From positions 1-64,000 of the forward strand of contig NZ_MWLO01000146.1 of NCBI RefSeq assembly GCF_002198735.1: a DNA stretch of 64,000 nt. The letters are read 5' to 3'. Numbering within the stretch: the first letter of the stretch is position 1; each line of letters begins with the position of its first letter. The translations under genes and the position numbers were made by a program. Shown piece after piece: positions 17,352 through 25,889 of this stretch. The notes under the pieces were generated by a model, which was not told the DNA's origin, did not search any database, and saw nothing but the letters and a program-made list of their open reading frames with translations. This stretch comes from Ideonella sp. A 288 (GTDB lineage Bacteria; Pseudomonadota; Gammaproteobacteria; Burkholderiales; Burkholderiaceae_C).

Positions 17352-17924
17352 ATGACAAGTCTCAAGAAGCTGGCCCGCGTTGCCGCGGTGGCTGCTGCCC
17401 TGGTCATCGGCGCGGCGTCGGCCGTGGCCGCGCCCACGATCTATTTCGGCCCGGCAACGGATGCCGGTGGTGGGGTGATCGGTGTCGACGTGGTCGTGGG
17501 TGACCTGGGCGCGCAGATCGTCTCCGCGTTCGACCTGGACGTGAGCTACGACGTTGGCGCACTGACCTTCGGGACCGTGCTGTTCAGCAACATGCTGGGC
17601 GATGCCTCCTTTTTCGAGGCCATCAACGCGTTCGCAGAATCCGGCGGCGTGGTCGATCTGGCGGCGGTTTCGCTGCTGAGCGACGCGGAACTGCTCACCC
17701 TGCAAGGCGGCGGACCCGTGGTGCTGGCCACGCTGCAGTTCACGGGCAGCGATGCCAGTTCGTTGGCCTTCATCAACTGGGGCACCGACCTGGTGAACAA
17801 CACCACCAACGACGTGAAGGGCCTGGACAACCAGGTCATCATCCCCGTGCCCGAGCCCGCGAGCTATGGTCTGGCAGGCCTGGCCTTGCTGGCGGCGGGC
17901 ATCGCACGCCGTCGCGCGCACTGA
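17352..17924 (+). CDS. Cohesin-like PEP-CTERM sorting protein
   Basis: A 190-residue exported protein. The signal peptide ends near ASAVA (about residue 25). The mature domain (about 28-160) has cohesin features: GVDVVVGDLGAQIVSAFDLDVSYDVGALTF, then VLATLQFTGSDASSLAFINWGTDLVNN. The C-terminus VPEPASYGLAGLALLAAGIARRRAH is a complete PEP-CTERM signal: PEP box, hydrophobic helix and basic tail. This is cleaved by an exosortase, which is not in this window. AAGGA 8 bases upstream supports ATG 17352. It lies 42 bases after the dockerin gene and is followed by a terminator, so the two form one unit. The cohesin call rests on pattern, not on a profile search. Confidence 0.85.
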   Translation: MTSLKKLARVAAVAAALVIGAASAVAAPTIYFGPATDAGGGVIGVDVVVGDLGAQIVSAFDLDVSYDVGALTFGTVLFSNMLGDASFFEAINAFAESGGVVDLAAVSLLSDAELLTLQGGGPVVLATLQFTGSDASSLAFINWGTDLVNNTTNDVKGLDNQVIIPVPEPASYGLAGLALLAAGIARRRAH

Positions 17925-17951
17925 TCGGGAACGGCCGCTTCTCGCGCCGAC

Positions 17952-17975
17952 AGGCCGGCCTCGTGCCGGCCTTTT
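17952..17975 (+). terminator. Intrinsic terminator of the dockerin-cohesin operon
   Basis: An 8-bp stem (AGGCCGGC / GCCGGCCT) with a 5-base loop, followed by TTTT, sits 28 bases after the cohesin gene stop. Confidence 0.8.
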
Positions 17976-18027
17976 CCTTCGGGGATGAGGCCCGGGGGGT
18001 GGGCACCCCCGGCGGGCCCCGAGCCGT

Positions 18028-18522
18028 TCAGCCAGCGGCCAGTGCGGCCTCGATGTCGTCGGCCAGTTTGGCGGGCGCGTCCTGCGGTGCGTAGCGTCGG
18101 ATCACGTGGCCGTCGCGGCCCACGAGGAACTTCGTGAAGTTCCACTTGATGGCCTTGCTGCCCAGCAGGCCCGGCGCCTCGCGGCTGAGCCACTGGTACA
18201 GCGGCAGAGCCTGCGCGCCGTTGACCTGCACCTTGCCCATCATCGGGAAGCTGACCCCGTAGTTCAGCTGGCAGAACGACGCGATCTCGTCGTTGCTGCC
18301 CGGGTCCTGCGCACCGAATTCGTTGCTCGGGAAGCCCAGCACCACCAGCCCGCGCTCGCGGTAGGTGTCCCACAGCGTCTCCAGCCCGGCGAACTGCGGC
18401 GTGAAGCCGCACTGGCTGGCGGTGTTGACGATCAAGATCACCTGACCTTGGTATCGGGACAGCTTGACACGCTTGCCGTCGATGGTCTCGGCGTCGAAAT
18501 CCCCGATGCAAACTTCGGCCAT
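18028..18522 (-). CDS. Glutathione peroxidase family protein
   Basis: A 164-residue thiol peroxidase of the GPx family, which reduces peroxides in the cytoplasm or periplasm. The catalytic cysteine sits in NTASQCGFTPQFAGLE. Further signatures are VVLGFPSNEFGAQDPGS and WNFTKFLVGRDGHVIRRYAP, which carries the conserved WNF. As in most bacterial homologues it has Cys in place of Sec. No signal peptide is seen. ATG 18522 (MAEVCIGDFDA) gives the normal length. The same frame stays open far upstream, but that part has no family similarity. It is divergent from the response regulator gene. Confidence 0.94.
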   Translation of the reverse strand: MAEVCIGDFDAETIDGKRVKLSRYQGQVILIVNTASQCGFTPQFAGLETLWDTYRERGLVVLGFPSNEFGAQDPGSNDEIASFCQLNYGVSFPMMGKVQVNGAQALPLYQWLSREAPGLLGSKAIKWNFTKFLVGRDGHVIRRYAPQDAPAKLADDIEAALAAG

Positions 18523-18654
18523 GGCTGCGACACTCCGATGAAGGACGGTGATGGACGCCGACCATGTTATCCATCCCCCATGCAACGCGCCCGCCCCGCC
18601 ACGATCGCCCTTGTTGACGAGGCAGGCACCGCGTTGCTCAACTGAGTCGTCTCG

Positions 18655-19593
18655 ATGTCCGCGCCGATCCCCGTGGCCTTGCTGGGCTTCACCAACTTCG
18701 AGCGCAACGCGCTGGCCTCGTACTTCCGGCTGTCGCCGAGGCGCAGCCCGTCGTACGTTCACGTCCTGGATGTCGACGATGCGCGTTTCGTCGTGGCCGA
18801 TGCCGACCAGTCGGGCGTTCCCGAACTGCTGAACACATTGGGCCGCACGGGTGACGCGGTCTTCATCGGCGCCCACGGTCCCGAGGACGGGGCGGCCTGG
18901 ATGATGCGGCCGATCGATCCCGCCCAGGTGCTGCGCGAGCTGGACCACCTGCTGGCCGCCCGCGACAACCCGTCCACCGGCCCGTTGCCGTTGAGCACGC
19001 GGTCCGCTGCCGTGGCCCGCGCCCGCGGCGCTATGCAGGCCGCGGCGCCCGAGCGCACGCCACCGACGCGGCGCGCCGACGACGAATCGTCCTCCCCGGC
19101 CATCGCCAGCGAGCGGCTGGCCGAGGCCCAGGCGCGGCGTGCCCGGCGCGAGGCGGCGCTGCGCCCGGTGTCCGTGCGCCGCGCGCTGATGGTCGACGAC
19201 AGCGAGGTGGCGCTGGCCTTCCTCGAGCGCCAGCTGCACCGGCACGACATCGCCGCCGATTGGGCGCAGACCAGCGAGAAGGCCATCGAGCTGATGTCGC
19301 AGCGACCCTACGGCATGGTCTTCCTCGACGTCGACCTCGGCGAACGCAGCGAACTCGATGGGCTGGCGCTGTGCCAGCACATCAAGCGCCGGCAGGTGCA
19401 TCCGAGCGGCCGCACGCCGGTGGTGGTGCTGGTGTCGGCCTTCAACGAGCCGGTCGACCGCGTGCGCGGCACGCTGGCCGGGGCCGACGGCCAGCTCGGC
19501 AAGCCGCTGGACACCGCGGCGCTCGATCGCCTGTTGGTGGCGCACGGCCTGGCTGCGCAGCCCACCGGGCCTGCGCCCCGCGCGCCGCGTTGA
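18655..19593 (+). CDS. Response regulator with C-terminal receiver domain
   Basis: A 312-residue protein. The C-terminal half (about 178-300) is a receiver: acidic pair in RRALMVDDSEVAL, phospho-Asp at about 225 (MVFLDVDLGE), VLVSAF, and lysine in LGKPLD. The N-terminal half (1-105, VALLGFTNFERNALASYFRL) looks like a degenerate regulator-type domain that I cannot name. The linker is low-complexity. No DNA-binding or enzymatic output is visible, so signalling is probably by protein contact. No kinase gene is adjacent. The orphan hybrid kinase at 10798 is a possible but unproven partner. Confidence 0.85.
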   Translation: MSAPIPVALLGFTNFERNALASYFRLSPRRSPSYVHVLDVDDARFVVADADQSGVPELLNTLGRTGDAVFIGAHGPEDGAAWMMRPIDPAQVLRELDHLLAARDNPSTGPLPLSTRSAAVARARGAMQAAAPERTPPTRRADDESSSPAIASERLAEAQARRARREAALRPVSVRRALMVDDSEVALAFLERQLHRHDIAADWAQTSEKAIELMSQRPYGMVFLDVDLGERSELDGLALCQHIKRRQVHPSGRTPVVVLVSAFNEPVDRVRGTLAGADGQLGKPLDTAALDRLLVAHGLAAQPTGPAPRAPR

Positions 19594-19629
19594 GCCGCTC
19601 GGCCCGCGGCGCCGCCGCGGGATAGGCGA

Positions 19630-20520
19630 TCAGTCGCGCTGCCAGGCGGCCAGTGCGGCGGCCCCCACGATCAGCGCGCCGCCCACTGCCGTGCGCAGGG
19701 TCAGTGTGCCGGCGCCCAGGGCCACGGCCGAGGCGCTGGCGAAGAACACCTCGGTGATCATCACCACCGCCGTGGTGTGCGCGGCCAGCCGCGCCGCACC
19801 GAACTGCAGTGCCAGGTTCGACACCAGGTACCAGGCCGCCAGCAGTACCAGGCCGATCATCCAGCCCGCGGCCGGGGCGGGAAGCGCCGGCACCCGCCCC
19901 GCCTGCCACAGGGCCATGGCCAGCACCCCGCTGACCACGGCGCCACCGATGAACATCGCCAGCGCGCGGGCCGGCTCGCTGCGGTGGGCTTCGCGGCGCA
20001 GCATCACGTTGTTCAGTGCGAAACTGAATCCGCCCAGCAGTGCCAGCGCCTCGGGCAGCCCCAGCCTTTCGGTCAGGCTGGCCAGGCGACCGTCGGCCGG
20101 CCACAGCACCACCACCGCGCCGGCCAGCGCCATGGCCACGCGCACGGCGGCACGCCAGCCGATGCGCTCGCCCAGCAGCGGCCGTGCCAGCAGCACCGCC
20201 CACAGCGGCATCAGGTAGAACAGCAGCACGACGCGGACCACGTCGCCGATGGTCACGCTCCAGTTGAAGCAGGCGTTGGTGGTGCCCGAGGCCAGCACCA
20301 GCACCGACAGCGTGGGGGTGCGCAGCACCTCGCCCAGCGCCGCGGGCCGGGCCACCAGCAGCAGGCTCACCACCAGCAGGAAGGTCAGCGCCGTGAGCCA
20401 CAGCGGGTGCAGGCCCAGGCCTTCCATCTGGCGCAGCGGCCACCACGAGATGCCCCAGGTGAAGGCGTTGAAGACCAGCGCCGCCACCGCCGGCCCGCGG
20501 GCCGCCACCGTGGCGCTCAA
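19630..20520 (-). CDS. EamA/DMT superfamily transporter
   Basis: A 296-residue inner-membrane protein with ten predicted helices in two EamA repeats. Typical pieces are VFNAFTWGISWWPLRQME, FYLMPLWAVLLARPLLGERIGWRA, and in the second half GFSFALNNVMLRREA and TTAVVMITEVFFASASA. The family exports small metabolites, and the substrate here is unknown. The start is probably the TTG at 20520, which overlaps the preceding stop as TTGA. A GTG at 20508 is an alternative. It is transcribed together with the upstream LplT-like gene. Confidence 0.88.
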   Translation of the reverse strand: MSATVAARGPAVAALVFNAFTWGISWWPLRQMEGLGLHPLWLTALTFLLVVSLLLVARPAALGEVLRTPTLSVLVLASGTTNACFNWSVTIGDVVRVVLLFYLMPLWAVLLARPLLGERIGWRAAVRVAMALAGAVVVLWPADGRLASLTERLGLPEALALLGGFSFALNNVMLRREAHRSEPARALAMFIGGAVVSGVLAMALWQAGRVPALPAPAAGWMIGLVLLAAWYLVSNLALQFGAARLAAHTTAVVMITEVFFASASAVALGAGTLTLRTAVGGALIVGAAALAAWQRD

Positions 20521-21794
20521 TGCTTGTCCGAGCGGGCGATGGCCAGCAGGCGCTCCACCTCGTCGCGGTGTTCGACCAGGTTGCGCTTGTGCCAGCGGCC
20601 GATCAGCGCCATGGTGCCGGCCACCACCAGGCCGAACACCGCGATGGCGATGTAGGCCGACAGGCCGGCCTTGGTCATGCCCGCGTAGAACGCGCCCAGT
20701 CCCAGGATGCAGGCCTGCTCGTTGAAGTTCTGCACCGCGATCGAGCGGCCGGCCCCCATGAGGTTGTGGCCGCGGTGCTGCAGCAGCGCGTTCATCGGCA
20801 CCACTAGGAAGCCGCTGAGCACGCCCAGCAGGATCAGGAACGGGGCGGCCACGTAGACGTTGGTGATGACGTTCAGACCGATCACCAGCATCCCCATCAC
20901 GATGCCCAGCGGGATGACGCCGACGGCCTTGTCCAGCCGCATCGTCATCGAGGCCATCACCGCGCCCAGTGCCGAGCCGATGACCACCACGCCGGCCAGC
21001 TTGGAGGCCTCGGCGGTGCCGTAGCCCAGCGCCGCCGCCGCCCAGGCGAACACGATGACGCGCAGGTTGCCGAACACGCCCCACAGCAGCGTGGTGCTGG
21101 CCAGCGAGATCTGGCCCAGCTTGTCGCGCCACAGCCGCGAGTTGCAGGCAGAGAAGTCGCGCAGCAGCACCGACGGGCCGCCGGCCAGCGGTTGCAGTGC
21201 GGTCTCGGTGCGCGGGATGAACAGGTTGAAGCCGGCGGCAATGATGTAGACCAGCACCATCCAGGCGATCGAGACCTCGGGCGCGGTGTCGATGCCGGTG
21301 TCCATCATCGGCACGTCGATGCCCAGCACCCAGGTGGCCAGCTTGGGGTCGATGAGCAGGCCGCCGAGCAGGATGCCCAGGATGATCGAGGCCACCGTAA
21401 GGCCTTCGATCCAGCCATTGGCCTTGACCAGCTGCGACGGTGGCAACAGCTCGGTGAGGATGCCGTACTTGGCTGGCGAATAGGCCGCTGCGCCCAGACC
21501 CACCACCGCGTAGGCCAGCAGCGGGTGCGTGCCGAACAGCATCATCAGGCAGCCCACCACCTTGACGGAGTTGCTGAAGAACATGACGCGCCCCTTGGGC
21601 ACGGCATCGGCGAAGGCCCCGACGAAGGGTGCCAGCACGACGTAGAACAGCGCGAACATCGGTGTCAGCGCCGGCACCTGCCAGGCGGGGGCGTTGGAGG
21701 TCTTCAGCAGTTCGATCGCGGCCACCAGCAGCGCGTTGTCGGCCAGCGAGCTGAAGAACTGCGCCGCCATGATGGTGTGGAAGCCTCTTTTCAT
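20517..21794 (-). CDS. lplT: MFS lysophospholipid transporter, LplT-like
   Basis: A 425-residue protein of about 12 helices starting MKRGFHTIMAAQFFSSLADNALLVAAIELL, the characteristic N-terminus of LplT. PMFALFYVVLAPFVGAFADAVPKGRVMF and GAAAYSPAKYGILTELLP follow. LplT flips lysophospholipids inward for re-acylation by Aas. No aas gene is seen here. ATG 21794 is chosen on family length (E. coli LplT is about 400 residues). Upstream in-frame residues are arginine-rich and unrelated. It lies back to back with the alanine racemase gene. Confidence 0.9.
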   Translation of the reverse strand: MKRGFHTIMAAQFFSSLADNALLVAAIELLKTSNAPAWQVPALTPMFALFYVVLAPFVGAFADAVPKGRVMFFSNSVKVVGCLMMLFGTHPLLAYAVVGLGAAAYSPAKYGILTELLPPSQLVKANGWIEGLTVASIILGILLGGLLIDPKLATWVLGIDVPMMDTGIDTAPEVSIAWMVLVYIIAAGFNLFIPRTETALQPLAGGPSVLLRDFSACNSRLWRDKLGQISLASTTLLWGVFGNLRVIVFAWAAAALGYGTAEASKLAGVVVIGSALGAVMASMTMRLDKAVGVIPLGIVMGMLVIGLNVITNVYVAAPFLILLGVLSGFLVVPMNALLQHRGHNLMGAGRSIAVQNFNEQACILGLGAFYAGMTKAGLSAYIAIAVFGLVVAGTMALIGRWHKRNLVEHRDEVERLLAIARSDKH

Positions 21795-21930
21795 CGACTG
21801 CGTGTCTTCCGCATCCTGCCCGCGTGTGTCCCCGACGTTTTCTTTGGTCCGCCTGAGTCGCAGCGGCCGCGGGTTATAGCATGCCCCGGGTGGCAGAATC
21901 CGCCGCCGCCCCCGCGAAGCAAGGCCCGCC

Positions 21931-23019
21931 GTGCCCCGTCCGATCGATGCCGTGATCCACTCCGATGCGCTGGCCGCCAACCTGGGCCGGGCCCGCGCCG
22001 CCGCGCCCGATGCCCGCGTCTGGGCCGTCGTCAAGGCCGATGCCTACGGCCATGGCATCGAGCGTGTCTACGAGGCCCTGCGCGGCGCCGATGGCTTCGC
22101 GCTGCTCGACCTGGCCGAGGCCGAGCGCGTGCGCGCCCTGGGCTGGCGCGGGCCGGTGCTGCTGCTCGAAGGCGTGTTCGAGCCGCGCGACCTCGAGCTG
22201 TGCTCGCGCCTGGGCCTGTGGCACACGGTGCACTGCGACGCCCAGATCGACTGGCTGGCCGCGCACAAGACCCAGCAGCCGCACCGTGTCTTCCTCAAGA
22301 TGAACAGCGGCATGAACCGGCTGGGCTTCGCCCCGACGGCCTTCCGCAGCGCCTGGGCGCGGCTGAACGCGCTGCCGCAGGTCGACGAGATCTCGCTGAT
22401 GACGCACTTCTCCGATGCCGATGGGGAGCGCGGCATCGACCACCAGGCGGCGGTGTTCGAGGCCACCACGGCCGACCTGCCCGGCGAGCGCAGCCTGTCC
22501 AACAGCGCCGCGCTGCTGCGCCACCCGGCGCTGCGCAGCGACTGGGTGCGTGCCGGCATCCTCAGCTACGGCAGCGCGCCCGACTTTCCGCTGCACGACA
22601 TCGCCCACTGGGGGCTGCAGCCGGCGATGACCCTGCGCTCGCGACTCATCGCCACCCAGCAACTCCAGCCGGGCGACACGGTGGGCTACGGCAGCCGCTT
22701 CGCGGCGCCGCAGGCCCTGCGCATCGGCATCGTGGCCTGCGGCTATGCCGACGGCTACCCGCGGCTGTGTCCCACCGGCACGCCGGTGCTGGTGGACGGC
22801 GTGCGTTGCAGCACCGTGGGCCGGGTGTCGATGGACATGCTGGCGGTCGACCTGACGCCGGTGCCCGGCGCCACGCTCGGCAGCGAGGTCACGCTGTGGG
22901 GCCGCGGCCCGGGGGGGGCCGTGCTGCCCATCGACGAGGTGGCGCAGGCGGCCGGCACCATCGGCTACGAGCTGATGTGCGCGCTGGCGCGGCGCGTGCC
23001 CGTGAGCGTGGCGCCATGA
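21931..23019 (+). CDS. alr: Alanine racemase
   Basis: A 362-residue PLP enzyme that interconverts L- and D-alanine for peptidoglycan. The PLP lysine is in [13 protein letters not shown], with [22 protein letters not shown], the tyrosine motif [10 protein letters not shown], and [11 protein letters not shown] and [10 protein letters not shown]. Length is normal. The start is GTG 21931 ([14 protein letters not shown]). A strong hairpin terminator follows immediately. The gene is divergent from lplT and convergent with the second PEP-CTERM gene. Confidence 0.96.
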   Translation: MPRPIDAVIHSDALAANLGRARAAAPDARVWAVVKADAYGHGIERVYEALRGADGFALLDLAEAERVRALGWRGPVLLLEGVFEPRDLELCSRLGLWHTVHCDAQIDWLAAHKTQQPHRVFLKMNSGMNRLGFAPTAFRSAWARLNALPQVDEISLMTHFSDADGERGIDHQAAVFEATTADLPGERSLSNSAALLRHPALRSDWVRAGILSYGSAPDFPLHDIAHWGLQPAMTLRSRLIATQQLQPGDTVGYGSRFAAPQALRIGIVACGYADGYPRLCPTGTPVLVDGVRCSTVGRVSMDMLAVDLTPVPGATLGSEVTLWGRGPGGAVLPIDEVAQAAGTIGYELMCALARRVPVSVAP

Positions 23020-23020
23020 A

Positions 23021-23045
23021 AAAGGCCCGGCAGTGCCGGGCCTTT
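23021..23045. terminator. Bidirectional intrinsic terminator
   Basis: A perfect 11-bp stem (AAAGGCCCGGC / GCCGGGCCTTT) with a 3-base loop lies between convergent alr and the PEP-CTERM gene. On the minus strand the hairpin ends in five T residues, so it works best for the PEP-CTERM transcript. Confidence 0.85.
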
Positions 23046-23077
23046 GCACCTCATGGCGTCGGGACGACGCCGGACGA

Positions 23078-23743
23078 TCAGGCCTTGCGGTGGCGGGCGC
23101 CGAAGCCGATGCCGACCAGGGCCAGGCCGACCAGCGCCAGCGACCCGGGTTCCGGCACCTGGTTCTGGCGCACGTCGTAGCTGAACCCGAACTGGTCGAC
23201 AGAGAGATCCCAGCCCACGGCGCCGTTGATGGCCAGGGCCAGCGTTCCGCCAGCCGACACGGCCGCCAGTTCTGCGGCGCTCAGACCAAAGGACACGCCC
23301 TTGTTGATCGTGTTCGGAGCGATGCTGAAGCTGGCCAGCGGGTTACCGTTGAAGCTGAAATCCAGGCTCGTCGGATTGCCATCCGAGGCGACGATCTGCA
23401 TGAAGAACCCGACATTGAACGCGTCGGCCGGCAGGGCGAGCGCGCCGATGGTCCATTCCAGGCCGATGGTGGCGTCACGCGAGTCGGTGTTGGCCACGGT
23501 GAGCACGCCGCCGGTGGCGCCGTTGCCGAAGCCGACCAGGGTCGACTGGACCAGGTTGTTCGGCCCCGAAAGGTTGCCGAGCGTCAGCGTCCGCGTGGCA
23601 TCGCTGTGTGACGACGCGAGGTTGCCGGCGCCGGTGAGCACGACGTCGGGCGAGTTGAAGTCGTCGATCGTGATGACGGCGGCGTTGGCGCTGCCGATCG
23701 CGGCCAGTGCGATCGACGCGGCAAGGACGGTGAGTTTTTTCAT
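23078..23743 (-). CDS. PEP-CTERM sorting domain protein
   Basis: A 221-residue exported protein. The signal peptide MKKLTVLAASIALAAIGSANA is followed by a beta-rich domain (AVITIDDFNSPDVVLTGAG, TLTLGNLSGPNNLVQS, WDLSVDQFGFSYDV). It ends in a complete PEP-CTERM tail, VPEPGSLALVGLALVGIGFGARHRKA. The body has no named domain that I recognise, though the pattern suggests a jelly-roll-like surface module. An exosortase elsewhere must process it. ATG 23743 follows CCGGAGCAGTCTCA. A weak sigma-54-like element lies about 75 bases upstream. Confidence 0.9.
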   Translation of the reverse strand: MKKLTVLAASIALAAIGSANAAVITIDDFNSPDVVLTGAGNLASSHSDATRTLTLGNLSGPNNLVQSTLVGFGNGATGGVLTVANTDSRDATIGLEWTIGALALPADAFNVGFFMQIVASDGNPTSLDFSFNGNPLASFSIAPNTINKGVSFGLSAAELAAVSAGGTLALAINGAVGWDLSVDQFGFSYDVRQNQVPEPGSLALVGLALVGIGFGARHRKA

Positions 23744-24019
23744 TGAGACTGCTCCGGAAAGGGGACTGCTTGGGGGACTGAGGGACACCCGGATCGGGCG
23801 TCCTGGAGCCTGAAAAGCCAGTTTCATGCCATCGAACCTGAAAGCGAAAAATCCATTTGCTATCAATGGCTTGCAAAGCTCTGCGAAATGCACCCTACAC
23901 GAAAATGCAAGAACTCCCGACACGATCATAGGTATAGGTATGACCTCTCCATTTGGCCTGTTGGGATGAGGCTGCGGAGCCGCCCGCGAGGCGCCCGCCA
24001 GTGGCGCTACAGTGCCCGG
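23744..24019. other. Divergent regulatory region, PEP-CTERM gene and radA
   Basis: About 276 relatively AT-rich bases. On the minus strand it holds a weak sigma-54-like element at 23816-23832. On the plus strand TACAGT at 24008 is a possible radA -10. A short inverted repeat (CCATT at 23853, AATGG at 23865) is also present. No gene is seen. Confidence 0.5.
23816..23832 (-). promoter_or_regulatory. Weak sigma-54-like promoter
   Basis: On the minus strand, ATGGCATGAAACTGGCT keeps GG and GC with exactly 10 bases between them, but mismatches the RpoN consensus at three of 13 fixed positions. It lies about 75 bases upstream of the PEP-CTERM start. It is weak alone and gains weight only from the strong match at 15524. 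Confidence 0.35.
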
Positions 24020-25384
24020 GTGAGCACCCGAGCCAAGACCCAGTACACCTGCAGCGCCTGCGGCGGCACCAGCCCGCGCTGGCTGGGCAAATGCCCGCAC
24101 TGCAGCGAATGGAACACGCTGGAGGAGACGGTGGCCGAGCAGGCCCCGGCCAACCGCCACCGCTACCAGTCGCTGGCGCCGGTGCAGGCGGTGGCCACGC
24201 TGTCGGAGATCGAGGCCGCCGACGTCGAGCGCACGCCCACCGGCCAGCCCGAGCTCGACCGCGTGCTCGGCGGCGGCATCGTGCAGGGCGGCGTGGTGCT
24301 GATCGGCGGCGACCCGGGCATCGGCAAATCCACGCTGCTGTTGCAGGCGGCCGAGTCGCTGTCGTCGCACATCAAGGTGCTTTACGTCACCGGCGAGGAA
24401 TCGGGCGCCCAGGTGGCGTTGCGCGCCCGCAGGCTGGGCCTGGCGGGCACGCAGTTGCGCGTGCTGGCCGAGATCCAGCTCGAGAAGATCCAGGCCGCGC
24501 TGGCGGCCGAGGCGCCCGACTTCTGCGTCATCGACTCGATCCAGACGGTGTATTCCGACCAGCTCACCAGCGCGCCGGGCTCGGTGGCGCAGGTACGCGA
24601 ATGCGCGGCGCAGCTCACCCGCACCGCCAAGTCCAGCGGCTGTGCCATCGTGCTGGTGGGCCACGTCACCAAGGAGGGCGCGCTGGCCGGCCCGCGGGTG
24701 CTCGAGCACATCGTCGACACGGTGCTGTACTTCGAGGGCGACACGCACAGCAGCTACCGCCTGGTGCGGGCCATCAAGAACCGCTTCGGCGCCGTCAACG
24801 AGATCGGCGTGTTCGCGATGACCGAGCGCGGCCTCAAGGGCGTCAGCAACCCCAGCGCGATCTTCCTGTCCACCCACGGTGCGCCGGTGCCGGGCTCGTG
24901 CGTGCTGGTCACCCTGGAGGGCACGCGGCCGCTGCTGGTGGAGATCCAGGCGCTGGTCGATTCCGGCGGGCCCAGCCCGCGGCGCCTGAGCGTGGGCCTG
25001 GACCGCGACCGCCTGGCCATGCTGTTGGCCGTGCTGCACCGCCATGCCGGCGTCGACAGCCTCGACCAGGACGTGTTCGTCAACGCCGTCGGCGGCGTGC
25101 GCATCAGCGAGCCGGCGGCCGACCTGGCGGTGCTGCTGGCCATCCAGAGCAGCCTGCGCGGCAAGGCGCTGCCGCAGGGCTTCCTGGCCTTCGGCGAGGT
25201 GGGCCTGGCCGGCGAGGTGCGGCCCGCGCCGCGTGGCCAGGAGCGGCTGAAGGAGGCCGCCAAGCTCGGCTTCAGCGTGGCGCTGGTGCCGCGCGCCAAC
25301 GCGCCGAAGAAGCCCATCGAGGGCCTGACCGTGCACGCCATCGAGCGCATCGAGGAGGCAGTCGATGTCGTGCGTTCACTCTGA
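24020..25384 (+). CDS. radA: DNA repair protein RadA
   Basis: A 454-residue RecA-like helicase that promotes branch migration in recombination. The zinc finger CSACGGTSPRWLGKCPHC (about 9-27) is followed by Walker A in GGDPGIGKSTLL, the RadA-specific KNRFGAVNEIGVF motif, and a Lon-protease-like C-terminal domain (FVNAVGGVRISEPAADLAVL, GEVGLAGEVRPAP). Length matches E. coli RadA (about 460). The GTG at 24020 begins MSTRAKTQYTCSACGG. No ribosome site is visible and TACAGT lies only 6 bases upstream, so the mRNA may be nearly leaderless. Confidence 0.97.
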   Translation: MSTRAKTQYTCSACGGTSPRWLGKCPHCSEWNTLEETVAEQAPANRHRYQSLAPVQAVATLSEIEAADVERTPTGQPELDRVLGGGIVQGGVVLIGGDPGIGKSTLLLQAAESLSSHIKVLYVTGEESGAQVALRARRLGLAGTQLRVLAEIQLEKIQAALAAEAPDFCVIDSIQTVYSDQLTSAPGSVAQVRECAAQLTRTAKSSGCAIVLVGHVTKEGALAGPRVLEHIVDTVLYFEGDTHSSYRLVRAIKNRFGAVNEIGVFAMTERGLKGVSNPSAIFLSTHGAPVPGSCVLVTLEGTRPLLVEIQALVDSGGPSPRRLSVGLDRDRLAMLLAVLHRHAGVDSLDQDVFVNAVGGVRISEPAADLAVLLAIQSSLRGKALPQGFLAFGEVGLAGEVRPAPRGQERLKEAAKLGFSVALVPRANAPKKPIEGLTVHAIERIEEAVDVVRSL

Positions 25385-25432
25385 GCCTGCGCGGGCCGAC
25401 TGCCTGCCGCCGATGCGCGCGGGAGGCTCGCG

Positions 25433-25855
25433 ATGAACGCCAACCTGGGCTGGGGCCTGGCCGTCGTGGCCATTGCCGTGGGCTACAGCGTCTATGGCTG
25501 GCCCGGTGTGGCGCTGGCGCTGACGGTGATCGTGTTCTGGCTGCTGCTGCAGTTCAGCCGGGCCATGCGCGTGATGCGCGTCGCCGGCCAGGCGCCGGTC
25601 GGGCAGGTCGACAGCGCGGTGATGCTGCACTCGAAGATGCGCACCGGCATGCGCCTGATGGACGTGCTGCCGCTCACACGCAGCCTGGGCGAGAAGGTGT
25701 CGGACGACCCCGAGACCTTCGTCTGGCGCGACCCGTCCGGGGCCAGCGTGCGCGTCGAACTGCGCGGCGGCCGTTGCACGGCCTGGTCGCTTCAGCGGCC
25801 CGATGCGGGGCCCGACGCGCCGGCTGTGGGCCCCGTGGCCTCGCCGGCCGAATAA
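25433..25855 (+). CDS. Small conserved membrane protein of unknown function
   Basis: A 140-residue protein with two closely spaced N-terminal hydrophobic helices (GWGLAVVAIAVGYSVYGW and GVALALTVIVFWLLLQF). A cytoplasmic part follows with HSKMRTGMRLMDVLPLTRSLGEKVSDDPETFVW and a C-terminal low-complexity tail. I do not recognise a named family. GGGAGG upstream supports ATG 25433. It sits between radA and ilvE on the same strand. Confidence 0.75.
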   Translation: MNANLGWGLAVVAIAVGYSVYGWPGVALALTVIVFWLLLQFSRAMRVMRVAGQAPVGQVDSAVMLHSKMRTGMRLMDVLPLTRSLGEKVSDDPETFVWRDPSGASVRVELRGGRCTAWSLQRPDAGPDAPAVGPVASPAE

Positions 25856-25889
25856 AATCCCGGCTTTCACCCCACACGAGGACCCTCTC

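Noticed and set aside
18028-19545. A much longer N-terminus for the glutathione peroxidase gene
   Set aside because: The extra residues are antisense to the response regulator gene and unlike the family. The ATG at 18522 gives the normal length.
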